From SIRX01 sp965214475 (lineage in GTDB: Bacteria > Actinomycetota > Rubrobacteria > Rubrobacterales > Rubrobacteraceae), in assembly GCA_965214475.1 (NCBI GenBank), contig OZ243953.1:1488001-1552000 (forward strand): a DNA stretch of 64,000 nucleotides, written 5' to 3'. Below, piece after piece: positions 1-7,792 of the stretch; the first letter of the stretch is position 1; each line of letters opens with the position of its first letter. The position numbers were made by a program, and so were the translations under genes. The notes under the pieces are model-generated. The model searched no databases. It saw only the letters and a program-made list of their open reading frames with translations, and had not been told where the DNA came from.

Positions 1-878
1 ACCCGCTGCACCGGCGCGTCCAAATAATCGAACGCCTGATCTTGGATGATCGCCGCCACCTCACTCGCGACCCCGAACCACCGCCACTGCTCCTGTACCG
101 CCACCGCCCGGTGAGTCTTCTCAACCGACTCTACGATGGTTTCTTCGTCGAACGGTCGCAAACTCCGCAGGTCTATGACCTCGGCGCTTACACCATCCTC
201 TTCTTCGAGCGTCTCGGCGGCACGGAGGCATAGGTTTACCTGCCGCCCGTAGGCGATTAGCGTTACGTCATCTCCTTCGCGGGCGATGCGTGCCTTCCCG
301 AACTCGACGGCGTTGTCGCCTTCTTCTACCTCGCCCTTTGTGCCGTAGAGAGCACCGGCTTCGAGAAAGATGATCGGGTTCGGATCCCGCACCGCGGTGA
401 GCATCATGCCCTTCGCGTCGTTGGGCGTTACCGGAGCAACGACCTTCAAACCTGGAAAGTGTCCGTAGAAGGACTCCAGAGAGTGGGTGTGCTGGGCGGA
501 GAGCTGGACGCCGCCGCCGTTGGGACCGCGGATGACCAGTGGGACTTCCACCTGGCCGCCGGAAAAGTAGCGTACTTTGGCAGCGTTCTGGATGATCTGG
601 TCGGCCGCCAGGAACGAGAAGTTCCAGGTCATCATCTCGACGATAGGCTTCATGCCCATCATCGCCATACCGATGGCCGCACCGGTGAAGCCACCCTCGC
701 TTATGGGGGTGTCCATAACTCTTTTAGGACCCCACTCATCTATGAGGCCGTCGGTTATAAGGTGGGTTCCGCCGTAGACGCCGATATCCTCACCCATGAG
801 GATGACGTTGTCGTCGTTCTCCATCTCGTGGACCATGCCCTCACGCAGGGCTTCGCGGTAAGTTTTCTCCTCGGCCAC
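1..878 (-). CDS. pdhB: 2-oxoacid (pyruvate-type) dehydrogenase E1 component, beta subunit (partial)
   Basis: This is the beta subunit of a thiamine-diphosphate E1 enzyme that, with the alpha subunit encoded just upstream, decarboxylates pyruvate or a related 2-oxoacid and passes the acyl group to E2. The translation opens MAEEKTYREALREGM and contains GEDIGVYGG near residue 30 and SAQHTHSLE near residue 130, which carries the conserved histidine of E1 beta proteins. A GTG start at 878 is preceded by GGGGGAGG and lies three bases after the alpha stop, so the two genes form one operon. About 292 codons are present and the C-terminus runs off the left edge. Acetoin dehydrogenase or branched-chain E1 beta are alternatives; the specificity cannot be decided without the rest of the operon. 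Confidence 0.9.
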   Translation of the reverse strand, partial: MAEEKTYREALREGMVHEMENDDNVILMGEDIGVYGGTHLITDGLIDEWGPKRVMDTPISEGGFTGAAIGMAMMGMKPIVEMMTWNFSFLAADQIIQNAAKVRYFSGGQVEVPLVIRGPNGGGVQLSAQHTHSLESFYGHFPGLKVVAPVTPNDAKGMMLTAVRDPNPIIFLEAGALYGTKGEVEEGDNAVEFGKARIAREGDDVTLIAYGRQVNLCLRAAETLEEEDGVSAEVIDLRSLRPFDEETIVESVEKTHRAVAVQEQWRWFGVASEVAAIIQDQAFDYLDAPVQR

Positions 879-881
879 GGC

Positions 882-1949
882 TTACGCCTCCCCCATGTAC
901 TCGTCTTCGCCGGAGTAGACGTCGGTGTAGAGTTCCTCTATGGGCGGCTCTTCACTCTCGTCGGCGAACTCGACGGCTTCGTCTATAATCTCTTTGAACT
1001 CGTCTTTGATCTCCTGCAGACCATCCTCATCTAGAGATTCGGCGTCGAGTATCTTCTGCTCCAGCAGCCCGATCGGGTCCCGCTGCCGCCACTCTTTGAC
1101 CTCATCTTTGGTCCGGTACTTCTCGAAGAAGTCCGCCGCGCCGTGCGGCGCCGTCCGGTAAGTCAGAGCCTCGACCGCGTGAGGCACTCCGGTCTCGCGG
1201 ACCTGCTCCGTCACGCGCTCGGCGGCCTCCAGCACGGCCTCGATGTCCATGCCGTCTACCTTCTCATTCTCTATGCCGTAGGAGTTGAACTTTGCGGCCA
1301 AGTCCGTCATCGCCGTGGTGCGCTCGACGGAGGTTCCCATGCCGTACTGGTTGTTCTCAACGATGAAGACACAAGGGCACAGTCCATCCTTGCCCCACAG
1401 TCCGGCCAAGTTGGCCGCCTCGTGAAAGGCACCCTGGCTCATCGAGCCATCGCCGAGGTAGAGTTGGGTTATGTGGTCCGTCTCCTGGTAGCGCTGGGCA
1501 TAAGCCATCCCGACACCTAGCGGAATGTGCCCCCCGACGATGCCGTAGCCGCCCATCATGCCGTTCTCCACGTCGAAGAGGTGCATGGAACCGCCCTTGC
1601 CTTTTACGAGCCCGGTAGCCTTGCCGTACAACTCGGCCATGACCTCTTTCGGGTCACTGCCTAGTAGCAGGGCGTGCGGGTGGTCGCGGTAAGCGGTGAT
1701 GACCTTGTCACCGTCTTTGAAGGAGTCCAAAAAGCCGACGGCGACGGCCTCTTCCCCTATATACACGTGCGTGTAGCCGCCGACCTTGCCCTGCCGGAAG
1801 CCCTTCTGGCACGCCTCTTCGAAGGTGCGTACCAGTACCATGTTCCGGTACAAGTCTACGAGACGGTCGGTATCGGTGGCTACGCTGCCCCCATTACCTT
1901 CCTCTTCGCGGGCCTCTACGTCCCCGTTCTCTGAGTTCTCGGCACTCAC
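882..1949 (-). CDS. pdhA: 2-oxoacid (pyruvate-type) dehydrogenase E1 component, alpha subunit
   Basis: This is the E1 alpha subunit (355 aa), which binds thiamine diphosphate and pairs with the beta subunit downstream. The TPP motif is visible as GDGSMSQGAFHEA followed about 25 residues later by ENNQYGMGT, and the C-terminal part has the family feature YRTAPHGAADF. I place the start at GTG 1949 because GGAAGGAGAG sits just upstream. The open frame extends to 2051, but that extension reads like untranslated leader and overlaps the end of the rdgB gene. The product probably belongs to a pyruvate or acetoin dehydrogenase complex. E2 and E3 are not in the window and would be expected beyond the left edge. 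Confidence 0.9.
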   Translation of the reverse strand: MSAENSENGDVEAREEEGNGGSVATDTDRLVDLYRNMVLVRTFEEACQKGFRQGKVGGYTHVYIGEEAVAVGFLDSFKDGDKVITAYRDHPHALLLGSDPKEVMAELYGKATGLVKGKGGSMHLFDVENGMMGGYGIVGGHIPLGVGMAYAQRYQETDHITQLYLGDGSMSQGAFHEAANLAGLWGKDGLCPCVFIVENNQYGMGTSVERTTAMTDLAAKFNSYGIENEKVDGMDIEAVLEAAERVTEQVRETGVPHAVEALTYRTAPHGAADFFEKYRTKDEVKEWRQRDPIGLLEQKILDAESLDEDGLQEIKDEFKEIIDEAVEFADESEEPPIEELYTDVYSGEDEYMGEA

Positions 1950-2040
1950 TGAATCTCTCCTTCCCTCTAACAGATACGATCCTGCAAACAGAATAGCAGA
2001 CTTCACTATATTCCACGCAAGGTTTATTACCCGTGTCATC

Positions 2041-2604
2041 CTATTTATCAACCTCTTGAAACCATTCTCTCACAGTCCGGAACGCCTGTGCCCGATGGGA
2101 ATCTTCGTGCTTCGCATCTCCCATCTGGGCGTAGGTGCGTTCGCTGCTTTCGGGGATAAAGATCGGGTCCCACCCAAAGCCGCTCTCTCCTCGCAGCTCC
2201 GGGGCCAGCCTCCCCAGTACGGTTCCCTCAAAGATCCGGACCGCTTCCCCTGCGATTCCTCCGACTACCGCCACTACGCAGACGGCGCGGGCGGCGCGGG
2301 CTTCCCCTGGTGGGATCATCCGCAGGATTCCTTCACTACCGACGCTCTGTATAAACCACTTGGTCAGAGCGCCGGGCAGGCCGTTCCAGGCTTCGATCAC
2401 TAGCCCCGAGTCTTCGACCAAAACCGGGTGAGAAGGCGAGCCGAGAAGCTCGTAGGCAGCACGGGCTTTTGCGGCGGCGACCTCCGCCACATCGAGGGAT
2501 TGAATCTCCGGTACGTCCGGGGCGACGCTCTCCAGTTCGAAGCCAAGTATCTCCGCGGCTTCCCGGCGCTTGTGTTCGTTGGAGGTAACAAAGACGGCTC
2601 TCAC
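2041..2604 (-). CDS. rdgB: RdgB/HAM1 family XTP/dITP pyrophosphatase
   Basis: The 187-aa product matches the RdgB/HAM1 family, which hydrolyses non-canonical purine nucleoside triphosphates (XTP, dITP) to monophosphates and keeps them out of DNA. Visible family motifs are FVTSNEHKRREAAEIL at the N-terminus (the usual T-x-N-xx-K nucleotide-binding loop), VEDSGLVIEAWNGLPGA in the middle and SGFGWDPIFIP near residue 140. Length is normal. The start is GTG 2604 with no clear Shine-Dalgarno sequence. It lies upstream of the E1 alpha gene on the same strand with about 90 bases between, so it may be cotranscribed. It is divergent from the aminotransferase gene at 2699. Confidence 0.9.
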   Translation of the reverse strand: MRAVFVTSNEHKRREAAEILGFELESVAPDVPEIQSLDVAEVAAAKARAAYELLGSPSHPVLVEDSGLVIEAWNGLPGALTKWFIQSVGSEGILRMIPPGEARAARAVCVVAVVGGIAGEAVRIFEGTVLGRLAPELRGESGFGWDPIFIPESSERTYAQMGDAKHEDSHRAQAFRTVREWFQEVDK

Positions 2605-2698
2605 AATTACGCAGTCTACAATCGTTCGTCGCCGTGTGGTAGAGTCGCGCGGAATGACCGATAGTTGCCAACGAACGTACCGAAAAGAGGGATAGAGA

Positions 2699-4009
2699 GT
2701 GCCGCTCGTAGATCTCGACCGTTTCGACTTTCTCTACGCAAACCGCGTCAAGGGAATGAAAACGGCGGTAACCCGAGACCTGATGGCTACCCTCTCCCGG
2801 CCCGGCATCATCTCGCTCGCCGGCGGCTTCCCGGACACCAGACTCTTCGGCGAAGAAGCGTTTCGGGAGATCTCCTCCAATATCGCCGCCGATTCGGCCC
2901 AAGCCCTCCAATACGGCCCCACTGCGGGCCTCGAAGCCACCAAAGACGTCATAGTGGACGTAATGGACGCCGAGGGCATCCAGGCAGATCACGAAGACGT
3001 TTTCACCACGACCGGAGCCCAACAAGGCCTCGACCTGGTGGCGAAAGTGTTTCTGGATGAGGGTGACGCCATCCTGTGCGAAGGCCCGACCTACGCCGGG
3101 GCGCTGAACGCTTTCGCCGCCTACCGGCCGAAGGTGCTGCACGTCCCGATGGACCGGGCCGGCATGATCCCCTCGGCCGCCCGTGAAGGATTGAAAAAGG
3201 CCCGTAAACAAGGTGTCCACGTAAAATTCATCTACACCGTCCCCAACTTCCAGAACCCCACCGGAGTGACGATGGCCATCGAGCGTCGCCGGGAGTTGCT
3301 TCAGATCGCCTGTGAATTCGACCTCATCATTATCGAGGATAATCCTTACGGGATGCTACGCTTCGAGGGGGAAGCGCTGCCCACGCTTTCGCAGATCGAG
3401 AAAGAAGAAGAGGGTGGCGTGGATCGGGTGGTGTATCTGGGGACATTCTCGAAGATATTCGCGCCGGGGGTGCGGCTCGGGTGGGTTCACGCCCAGCCGG
3501 GGATTCTGCACAAGATCAACATCGGCAAGCAGGGGGCGGATCTCTGTTCCTCCAACTTGGCGCAGATGATGATCACGGCCTACTTCCAACAGGCCGACTG
3601 GCGTGCCTACATCAAACGCCTGAACAACGTCTACCGCGAGCGCCGCAACGCGATGCTCGACTCTCTGGCGGAGTTCATGCCAAAAGAAGTCCACTGGACG
3701 CACCCGGAGGGCGGCCTCTTTGTGTGGGCGACGATGCCGTCATATTTGGACGCAACGAACATGTTGCCGCGCGCCATCGCGCGCAACGTCGCCTATGTTC
3801 CAGGTGAGGGTTTCTACGCCGGGGGTGAGGGCAAGAACTGCATGCGGCTCAACTTCTCGTTCGTGGAGTCGGATAAGATCCGTCGCGGCATAGAGCTACT
3901 CTCAGAGGTGATCCGGGACCACATGAAACTCCGCAGCGACCTGGAACGTGGCTCTCAACAGGGTTCACAGGGCGCCCGTCAAAGCTCCGCCGTCGGCACG
4001 GAAGGTTAG
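2699..4009 (+). CDS. PLP-dependent class I/II aminotransferase (LysN/2-aminoadipate type)
   Basis: This 436-aa protein is a fold-type I pyridoxal-phosphate aminotransferase of the group that resembles the catalytic domain of MocR proteins and 2-aminoadipate transaminases. The N-terminus has MATLSRPGIISLAGGFPD, typical of that group. TVPNFQNPTG and IIEDNPYGMLRF follow, and the PLP lysine lies in FSKIFAPGVRLGW at about residue 250. The start is GTG 2699, just after AGAGGGATAGA. The D-Ala-D-Ala ligase homologue begins six bases downstream, so the two are probably cotranscribed. Substrate is unknown; lysine/aminoadipate or aromatic amino acids are plausible from the family. Confidence 0.88.
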   Translation: MPLVDLDRFDFLYANRVKGMKTAVTRDLMATLSRPGIISLAGGFPDTRLFGEEAFREISSNIAADSAQALQYGPTAGLEATKDVIVDVMDAEGIQADHEDVFTTTGAQQGLDLVAKVFLDEGDAILCEGPTYAGALNAFAAYRPKVLHVPMDRAGMIPSAAREGLKKARKQGVHVKFIYTVPNFQNPTGVTMAIERRRELLQIACEFDLIIIEDNPYGMLRFEGEALPTLSQIEKEEEGGVDRVVYLGTFSKIFAPGVRLGWVHAQPGILHKINIGKQGADLCSSNLAQMMITAYFQQADWRAYIKRLNNVYRERRNAMLDSLAEFMPKEVHWTHPEGGLFVWATMPSYLDATNMLPRAIARNVAYVPGEGFYAGGEGKNCMRLNFSFVESDKIRRGIELLSEVIRDHMKLRSDLERGSQQGSQGARQSSAVGTEG

Positions 4010-4015
4010 CGTACG

Positions 4016-4972
4016 ATGGCACGCATTGCGGTACTACTCGGCGGCACCTCGATGGAGCGTGACGTCTCCTTCTTGACGGGGCGGCGGGTCCGGCACGCCC
4101 TCGAACGGCTCGGCCACGAGGTACATCCTCTGGACATAGAATCCTCGACAACAGAAGCGCTCATGGATCTCGCGCCGGACGCCGCGTTTATCTGCCTGCA
4201 CGGCCCCGGCGGCGAGGACGGAACGATTCAGGCTCTACTGGAGACTCTGGGTATCCCCTACACCGGCAGCGGCCCACTCTCCTCCATCCGGTGCATGGAT
4301 AAGGACTACGCCAAACGAGCACTCGGTGCCGCCGGCATCCAGACGGCTCCCTTCCGCACCTTCCTGCGGCGGGCGATGAACGAGATGGGCGCCGCAGCCG
4401 CCCTCAATACCGCTGCGGATTCGTTGGGCTGCCCGCTCGCAGTCAAACCAGCCCGCGAGGGTTCCAGCTTCGGCCTTACACGGGTCGAGGAGCCCGGTGA
4501 GTTACTGGAAGCGGTCTACGAAGCGTTTGGCTACGACGCGAAGATACTTTTGGAGCGATGGGTGGAAGGAACCGAGATCTCCGCCCCCATCCTAGAGCCC
4601 GTCGGAGAAGAGGCCAGAGTCCTCGGCCTGGTAGAGATACGCCCCCGCGACGGCGCATACAATTTCGAGGCCAAATACACCCCCGGCGAGACTAGCTTCG
4701 CCATCCCGCCGGAGATACCGGAAGAACTCGCATCCCTCGTAGAAGATACGGCCTTAGCCACCTACGACGCCCTGGGCTGCACGAGTTTCGCCCGGGTAGA
4801 CATGATCCTTGAAGACGAAACCCCTCAAGTCCTGGATGTAAAGACGATACCCGGCTTCACCGAAACTTCCACTTTCCCGATGGCCGCAGAGAATGCCGAC
4901 CTCTCATTCGAGGAACTCATCGAAACTATCCTCGACACTGCACTGCACGCCGAGGCTTCGGCAAAGCTGTAG
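4016..4972 (+). CDS. ddl: D-alanine--D-alanine ligase family protein
   Basis: This 318-aa ATP-grasp protein resembles Ddl, which joins two D-alanines for peptidoglycan precursors in the cytoplasm. It begins MARIAVLLGGTSMERDVSF, has CLHGPGGEDGTIQALLE near residue 60, the GIPYTGSGPL segment and VKPAREGSSFGLTRV in the ATP-grasp core. The C-terminal metal-binding stretch reads LDVKTIPGFTETSTFP, where well-known Ddl enzymes have Glu-x-Asn-T-x-PG, so a Mg ligand (Asn) is replaced by Lys and the Glu by Asp. The family assignment is firm. Whether it is a fully active Ddl or a related ligase is open. It is cotranscribed with the upstream aminotransferase. Confidence 0.85.
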   Translation: MARIAVLLGGTSMERDVSFLTGRRVRHALERLGHEVHPLDIESSTTEALMDLAPDAAFICLHGPGGEDGTIQALLETLGIPYTGSGPLSSIRCMDKDYAKRALGAAGIQTAPFRTFLRRAMNEMGAAAALNTAADSLGCPLAVKPAREGSSFGLTRVEEPGELLEAVYEAFGYDAKILLERWVEGTEISAPILEPVGEEARVLGLVEIRPRDGAYNFEAKYTPGETSFAIPPEIPEELASLVEDTALATYDALGCTSFARVDMILEDETPQVLDVKTIPGFTETSTFPMAAENADLSFEELIETILDTALHAEASAKL

Positions 4973-4973
4973 C

Positions 4974-5483
4974 TCACTCCACCGGCGACAACACCATAAC
5001 CGGGATGCTTCGTCCGGGGATGCGCTGCTGATAACCGGCGAAACCTGGATAGATCTCTAGTCCCTTACGCCAGAGTCGATCGCGCTCTTCGCCCTCGGCT
5101 TCGTAAGCCCGTACGCGACGGTCTACACCTCGGACGGTTGCCCTCGCATCCGGCTCTGCACGAAGATTGTGGTACCAAGCCGGGAGCCGGGTGTCTTTTC
5201 CGTAGCCGGAGGCGAACACCACTATCCTGTCGTCGTCAGGGAGTCCGAGCACCGGGACAGCACGGTTCTTCCCGCTTTTGGCGCCGGTCGTGGTCAGCAT
5301 GATCACCGGTAGTCCGGTTAGGAGACTAGAAAAAGTGCGTTTCCCATTTGTAAAGCGGAAGACTAATTTGTCTACGCGATGCAGCGTATGCGAAAGCAAC
5401 CAGGACACCGGCGCGGTGGCCGACAAGTCTCGCGCCAGCTTCCGAAATACGTTGGGAGTTCCGCTCTGTCCTTCCATACCCAC
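4974..5483 (-). CDS. nitroreductase/quinone reductase, deazaflavin (F420)-dependent family (DUF385)
   Basis: The 169-aa protein fits the deazaflavin-dependent nitroreductase (DDN/DUF385) family, actinobacterial split-barrel proteins that often use reduced F420. Supporting motifs are VIMLTTTGAKSGKNRAVPVLG and VFASGYGKDTRLPAWYHNL, which are characteristic. The ORF starts at GTG 5483 with AGGAT about seven bases upstream; an ATG lies two codons in. It converges with ddl, whose stop is one base away. It follows the cupin gene on the same strand and may be read from that operon. Substrate is unknown, and F420 use is inferred from the family, not shown here. Confidence 0.85.
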   Translation of the reverse strand: MGMEGQSGTPNVFRKLARDLSATAPVSWLLSHTLHRVDKLVFRFTNGKRTFSSLLTGLPVIMLTTTGAKSGKNRAVPVLGLPDDDRIVVFASGYGKDTRLPAWYHNLRAEPDARATVRGVDRRVRAYEAEGEERDRLWRKGLEIYPGFAGYQQRIPGRSIPVMVLSPVE

Positions 5484-5484
5484 C

Positions 5485-5521
5485 GTTTTATCCTAGATAA
5501 GCCTGCTGCTCAACCGGCCAT
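5485..5521 (+). repeat. direct repeat copy A (partner at 8893-8929)
   Basis: This stretch matches 8893-8929 in the same orientation at about 29 of 36 positions. The blocks GTTTTA, AGATAAGC and GCTGCTCAACCGGC are identical. Copy A spans the cupin stop codon; copy B spans the trmFO stop codon. The two copies bracket the cupin, SnoaL, TetR and IS110 genes, as an attachment-site duplication would. Confidence 0.6.
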
Positions 5522-6073
5522 GTTGGCGCATCTTTCGCCCATGACAGCGTGCAAACCGAGTGCCCTGCTCGCAAAAGCCAGGACTGCGAACAGCGCATGC
5601 TCCAATGGGCGCGGCAGGGGCGTTGCGCGCTCGACGTCCGGGAACAGATAAAGTACCTCGGCAGCCATCAGGAGGTAGCTGAGACCTTGCCTGCCGGAGT
5701 TGTTGACCGCTGTGATCTGCGCGAGGAACTCCTCAAATCTGCCAGCAGGTCGCATCTCGGCGGCGAAGCGTAGCTCGCCTTCTCCAGCGTTTCTAGGTAA
5801 ATGCTTTACCCCCGGCCGGACCACGAATGTCTCACCCGGTCCCAGGAGATGCTCCTCACCGTTCACCGTCAGACCGAGGATGCCCGAGATGACCTCAAAG
5901 CGCTCTTCCTGGTTCGGGTGAGCACTCGCCGGGCGTCGGCTTGGTCCCGGAGTTGCCACGTCCTCTATTCTAATCAGTTCTCCACCCGTATCCTCCGACG
6001 TCTCAAGTAGCGTGTACCGTTCGCCAAACCTCTCATCGTAGATTTCATCACCTTTCTTGAACTCCCTAAACAC
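5510..6073 (-). CDS. cupin-domain protein
   Basis: The product (187 aa from GTG 6073) is a small cupin. It contains HPNQEERFEVISGILGLTVNGEEHLLGPGETFVVRPGVKH spread over the central part, which gives the usual two cupin motifs (G-E and PGVKH) around residues 65-105. The C-terminal third is hydrophobic, with YLLMAAEVLYLFPDV and LEHALFAVLAFASRA possibly forming membrane or packing helices. I prefer GTG 6073 because GAAGGAGAGGACC precedes it and it overlaps the SnoaL stop by eight bases, implying translational coupling; the frame is open to ATG 6109. Function is unknown. The pairing with a SnoaL-like protein and a TetR gene suggests small-molecule metabolism. Its last codons share the direct repeat with trmFO. 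Confidence 0.78.
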   Translation of the reverse strand: MFREFKKGDEIYDERFGERYTLLETSEDTGGELIRIEDVATPGPSRRPASAHPNQEERFEVISGILGLTVNGEEHLLGPGETFVVRPGVKHLPRNAGEGELRFAAEMRPAGRFEEFLAQITAVNNSGRQGLSYLLMAAEVLYLFPDVERATPLPRPLEHALFAVLAFASRALGLHAVMGERCANMAG

Positions 6074-6500
6074 GGTCCTCTCCTTCTGCGTCTCCTGGTA
6101 AGAGCCCAAGTTGCTCGAAAAACTCCAAGCCGTTCAACTCATCCCAGTGCTCCACGAACCTGCTGCCATCCACGCGCCAGATGTCGATGCTCGTCATCTG
6201 CACGCTCTGGCCCGTCGGCTTCGCCCCCATGAACTCCCCAATGTGCGTGGCCCGGTAGGTGAATCTGCCAACCACCCTATCTCCGGCGGCGAAAGCATCG
6301 TCAACCGTTACCTCCGTGTCTGGAAACGAGGATAGCCAGTAAGACCAGAACTGTTTATTGGCTTCACGACCGTCTTCCACGTACCGGTTGTGATTTACGT
6401 AGTCCTCGGCCAGCAGGACATCCAATAAGCCCACGTCTTTCTCGTTGAGCATATCCGCAAAGCTATGCGCCATAGCTTCACCATCCACATTGTCTCGCAT
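6066..6500 (-). CDS. SnoaL-like ester cyclase/NTF2-like protein
   Basis: This 144-aa protein has the NTF2-like SnoaL fold seen in polyketide cyclases and many uncharacterised ester-cyclase family members. The family pattern is clear: LLAEDYVNHNRY near residue 30, FPDTEVTVDDAFAAGDRVVGRFTYRATH in the middle, and IDIWRVDGSRFVEHWDELN at the end. It is first in a two-gene unit with the cupin gene. A candidate TetR operator lies about 110 bases upstream (6607-6621), so expression is probably controlled by the adjacent TetR protein. Substrate cannot be inferred. Confidence 0.85.
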   Translation of the reverse strand: MRDNVDGEAMAHSFADMLNEKDVGLLDVLLAEDYVNHNRYVEDGREANKQFWSYWLSSFPDTEVTVDDAFAAGDRVVGRFTYRATHIGEFMGAKPTGQSVQMTSIDIWRVDGSRFVEHWDELNGLEFFEQLGLLPGDAEGEDRV

Positions 6501-6606
6501 TATTATCTAGATCTCCTTGTTTTCGTAACTACCGACTGCTTCATCCTTCTTCTACCGTCACTTCGCTTGCAAGCTACCCACCTTCTCCCTGGAAGATTCA
6601 TATTTT

Positions 6607-6621
6607 TCTAACAAAGCTAGA
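6607..6621. promoter_or_regulatory. candidate TetR operator upstream of the SnoaL-cupin operon
   Basis: TCTAACAAAGCTAGA closely resembles the perfect palindrome TCTAACAGTGTTAGA in front of the tetR gene itself (12 of 15 identical), with the same T-run flank. It sits between the tetR terminator and the SnoaL start, where a promoter for the operon is expected. Confidence 0.55.
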
Positions 6622-6628
6622 TATAGGC

Positions 6629-6653
6629 AAAAAAGAGAGCCTGGCAAGGCTCT
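6629..6653 (-). terminator. intrinsic terminator of the tetR gene
   Basis: A perfect 7-bp stem (AGAGCCT/AGGCTCT) with a four-base loop is followed on the minus strand by a run of six T residues. It starts immediately after the tetR stop codon. Confidence 0.85.
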
Positions 6654-6655
6654 GC

Positions 6656-7261
6656 TCATTCGCTTCTCCAAGCCAGCAGGGTGTCGCTTACGACTTTCTC
6701 TCCCAGGTGCCCGGCCTGATCCTTGCCACCCGGGACCCGTCCAGCCATCGTCAGGGCCACCAAGCCATGCGCCGCCGACCACAAGGCGAGCACTCTACCT
6801 TCCACATCGTTCGTCCCCTTACCGTATCCACGTAGCACCTCCTCCACAGCCAGTCCGACCTCGTCGCCCACGCGCTGCCCTTCTTTCCACGTCTCGGAGG
6901 CGGGGAAGGAGACGCCGCCGAGCCCGTACATGACTTGGTAGAGGTCTGGAGAGTCCCAAGCGAAGCGCAAGTAAGCGCGTGCCACTTCGTGGAGGGCTTT
7001 CTCTGGATCTGGAGCGCCGAGTCTAGCCGTTCGAATATCTTGGATGAGATCCTCAAACCCACTCTTCAAGAGTTCCAGGAGCAAGTCGTCCTTGGACTCG
7101 AAATACTCATAGATCACGGGAGCTTTGTAACCAACCTTCTCAGCGATCTTGCGTACGGTGACACCCTTCCAACCTTCCTCCGCAGCGACCACGCGGGCAG
7201 CAGAAAGTATTCCATCCTTTCCAACCCTCTTTCTGCGCAACTCTTTACGCTCTTCGGTCAT
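6656..7261 (-). CDS. TetR/AcrR family transcriptional regulator
   Basis: This 201-aa regulator has a typical TetR N-terminal helix-turn-helix: ILSAARVVAAEEGWKGVTV then RKIAEKVGYKAPVIYEYFESKDDLL (residues about 18-60). The C-terminal ligand domain is unremarkable, with VMYGLGGVSFPA near residue 110. The promoter contains a perfect 15-bp palindrome (7296-7310) overlapping a -35/-10 pair, so it likely represses itself. A related site lies in front of the divergently managed SnoaL-cupin operon downstream on the same strand. The inducer is unknown. A strong terminator follows the gene. Confidence 0.9.
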   Translation of the reverse strand: MTEERKELRRKRVGKDGILSAARVVAAEEGWKGVTVRKIAEKVGYKAPVIYEYFESKDDLLLELLKSGFEDLIQDIRTARLGAPDPEKALHEVARAYLRFAWDSPDLYQVMYGLGGVSFPASETWKEGQRVGDEVGLAVEEVLRGYGKGTNDVEGRVLALWSAAHGLVALTMAGRVPGGKDQAGHLGEKVVSDTLLAWRSE

Positions 7262-7293
7262 CGTTACCTACGCTTTCTTTACTTGATAGTCTT

Positions 7294-7322
7294 TTTCTAA
7301 CAGTGTTAGATTAGTTTGTCAA
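7294..7322 (-). promoter_or_regulatory. tetR promoter with overlapping palindromic operator
   Basis: On the minus strand TTGACA (7322-7317) is followed by a 17-base spacer and TAGAAA (7299-7294). The palindrome TCTAACAGTGTTAGA (7296-7310, 7-bp arms around one base) covers the spacer and -10, as in an autorepressed promoter. Confidence 0.65.
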
Positions 7323-7792
7323 GCCGCATCCCTGACTCTAGCTCGCAAATTGGCAAGTCCAAACAGTTTCTTCTCTGTCTTCCCGAGCTTCCCCGCCAGA
7401 ACTATCGTGTAAGGAGGGAATGATGCCTTGAGTTGTAATTTGCGGCCAGTTCGGAGATTTCTGCTTTTTCGCGCTTTCACCTCGTAAGGGTGTTCTGCCA
7501 ACCTTGGCTCCGCCTATACGGTGCGCTATTTTTGGCTGTGAGAATAAGACTATGGTGTACGCGACGGATTCGCCAACCGATCTGACCCGTATTTTTGGTG
7601 GCCACTGCGTGCCTTGACCTAGACCAGTCGATCGGTAAGGCGGCCCGTCGCGGCGCCACGGTCAGGGTAGCGCGTGACCTCATAGGAGCATGTCTTCCGG
7701 TGGAATGCGGAAGGGCTCATCACAGCATCGTCCGCCATCTCTCGACCTGTAACAGGCGCACCAGGAGTACAGGCTTTGAGGAAGGAGAGATT
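7319..7792 (+). other. non-coding flank upstream of the IS110 transposase
   Basis: No convincing gene lies in these 474 bases. Short open frames on the minus strand (7319-7501, 7477-7683) lack family features. The right part should be the left end of the IS110 element; it holds a stable two-part hairpin at 7686-7718 and the word CATAGGAGC (7681-7689), repeated just beyond the transposase. Confidence 0.5.
7600..7792 (+). ncRNA. candidate IS110 bridge RNA region
   Basis: IS110-group elements are known to encode a structured guide (bridge) RNA in the non-coding left end before the recombinase gene. Here about 190 untranslated bases precede the transposase start. They include a hairpin with GAGC/GCTC (7686-7689, 7715-7718) outside CTTCCG/CGGAAG (7694-7699, 7708-7713) and an eight-base loop. 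Exact ends are not determined. Confidence 0.4.

Noticed and set aside
1950..2051. N-terminal 34-residue extension of E1 alpha
   Set aside because: A GTG at 1949 has a strong ribosome site, and the extension is unlike E1 alpha and abuts the rdgB end.
7319..7683. Two short minus-strand open frames (60 and 68 codons) upstream of the IS110 gene
   Set aside because: No recognisable motif, odd composition and location in the IS left flank; most likely non-coding.
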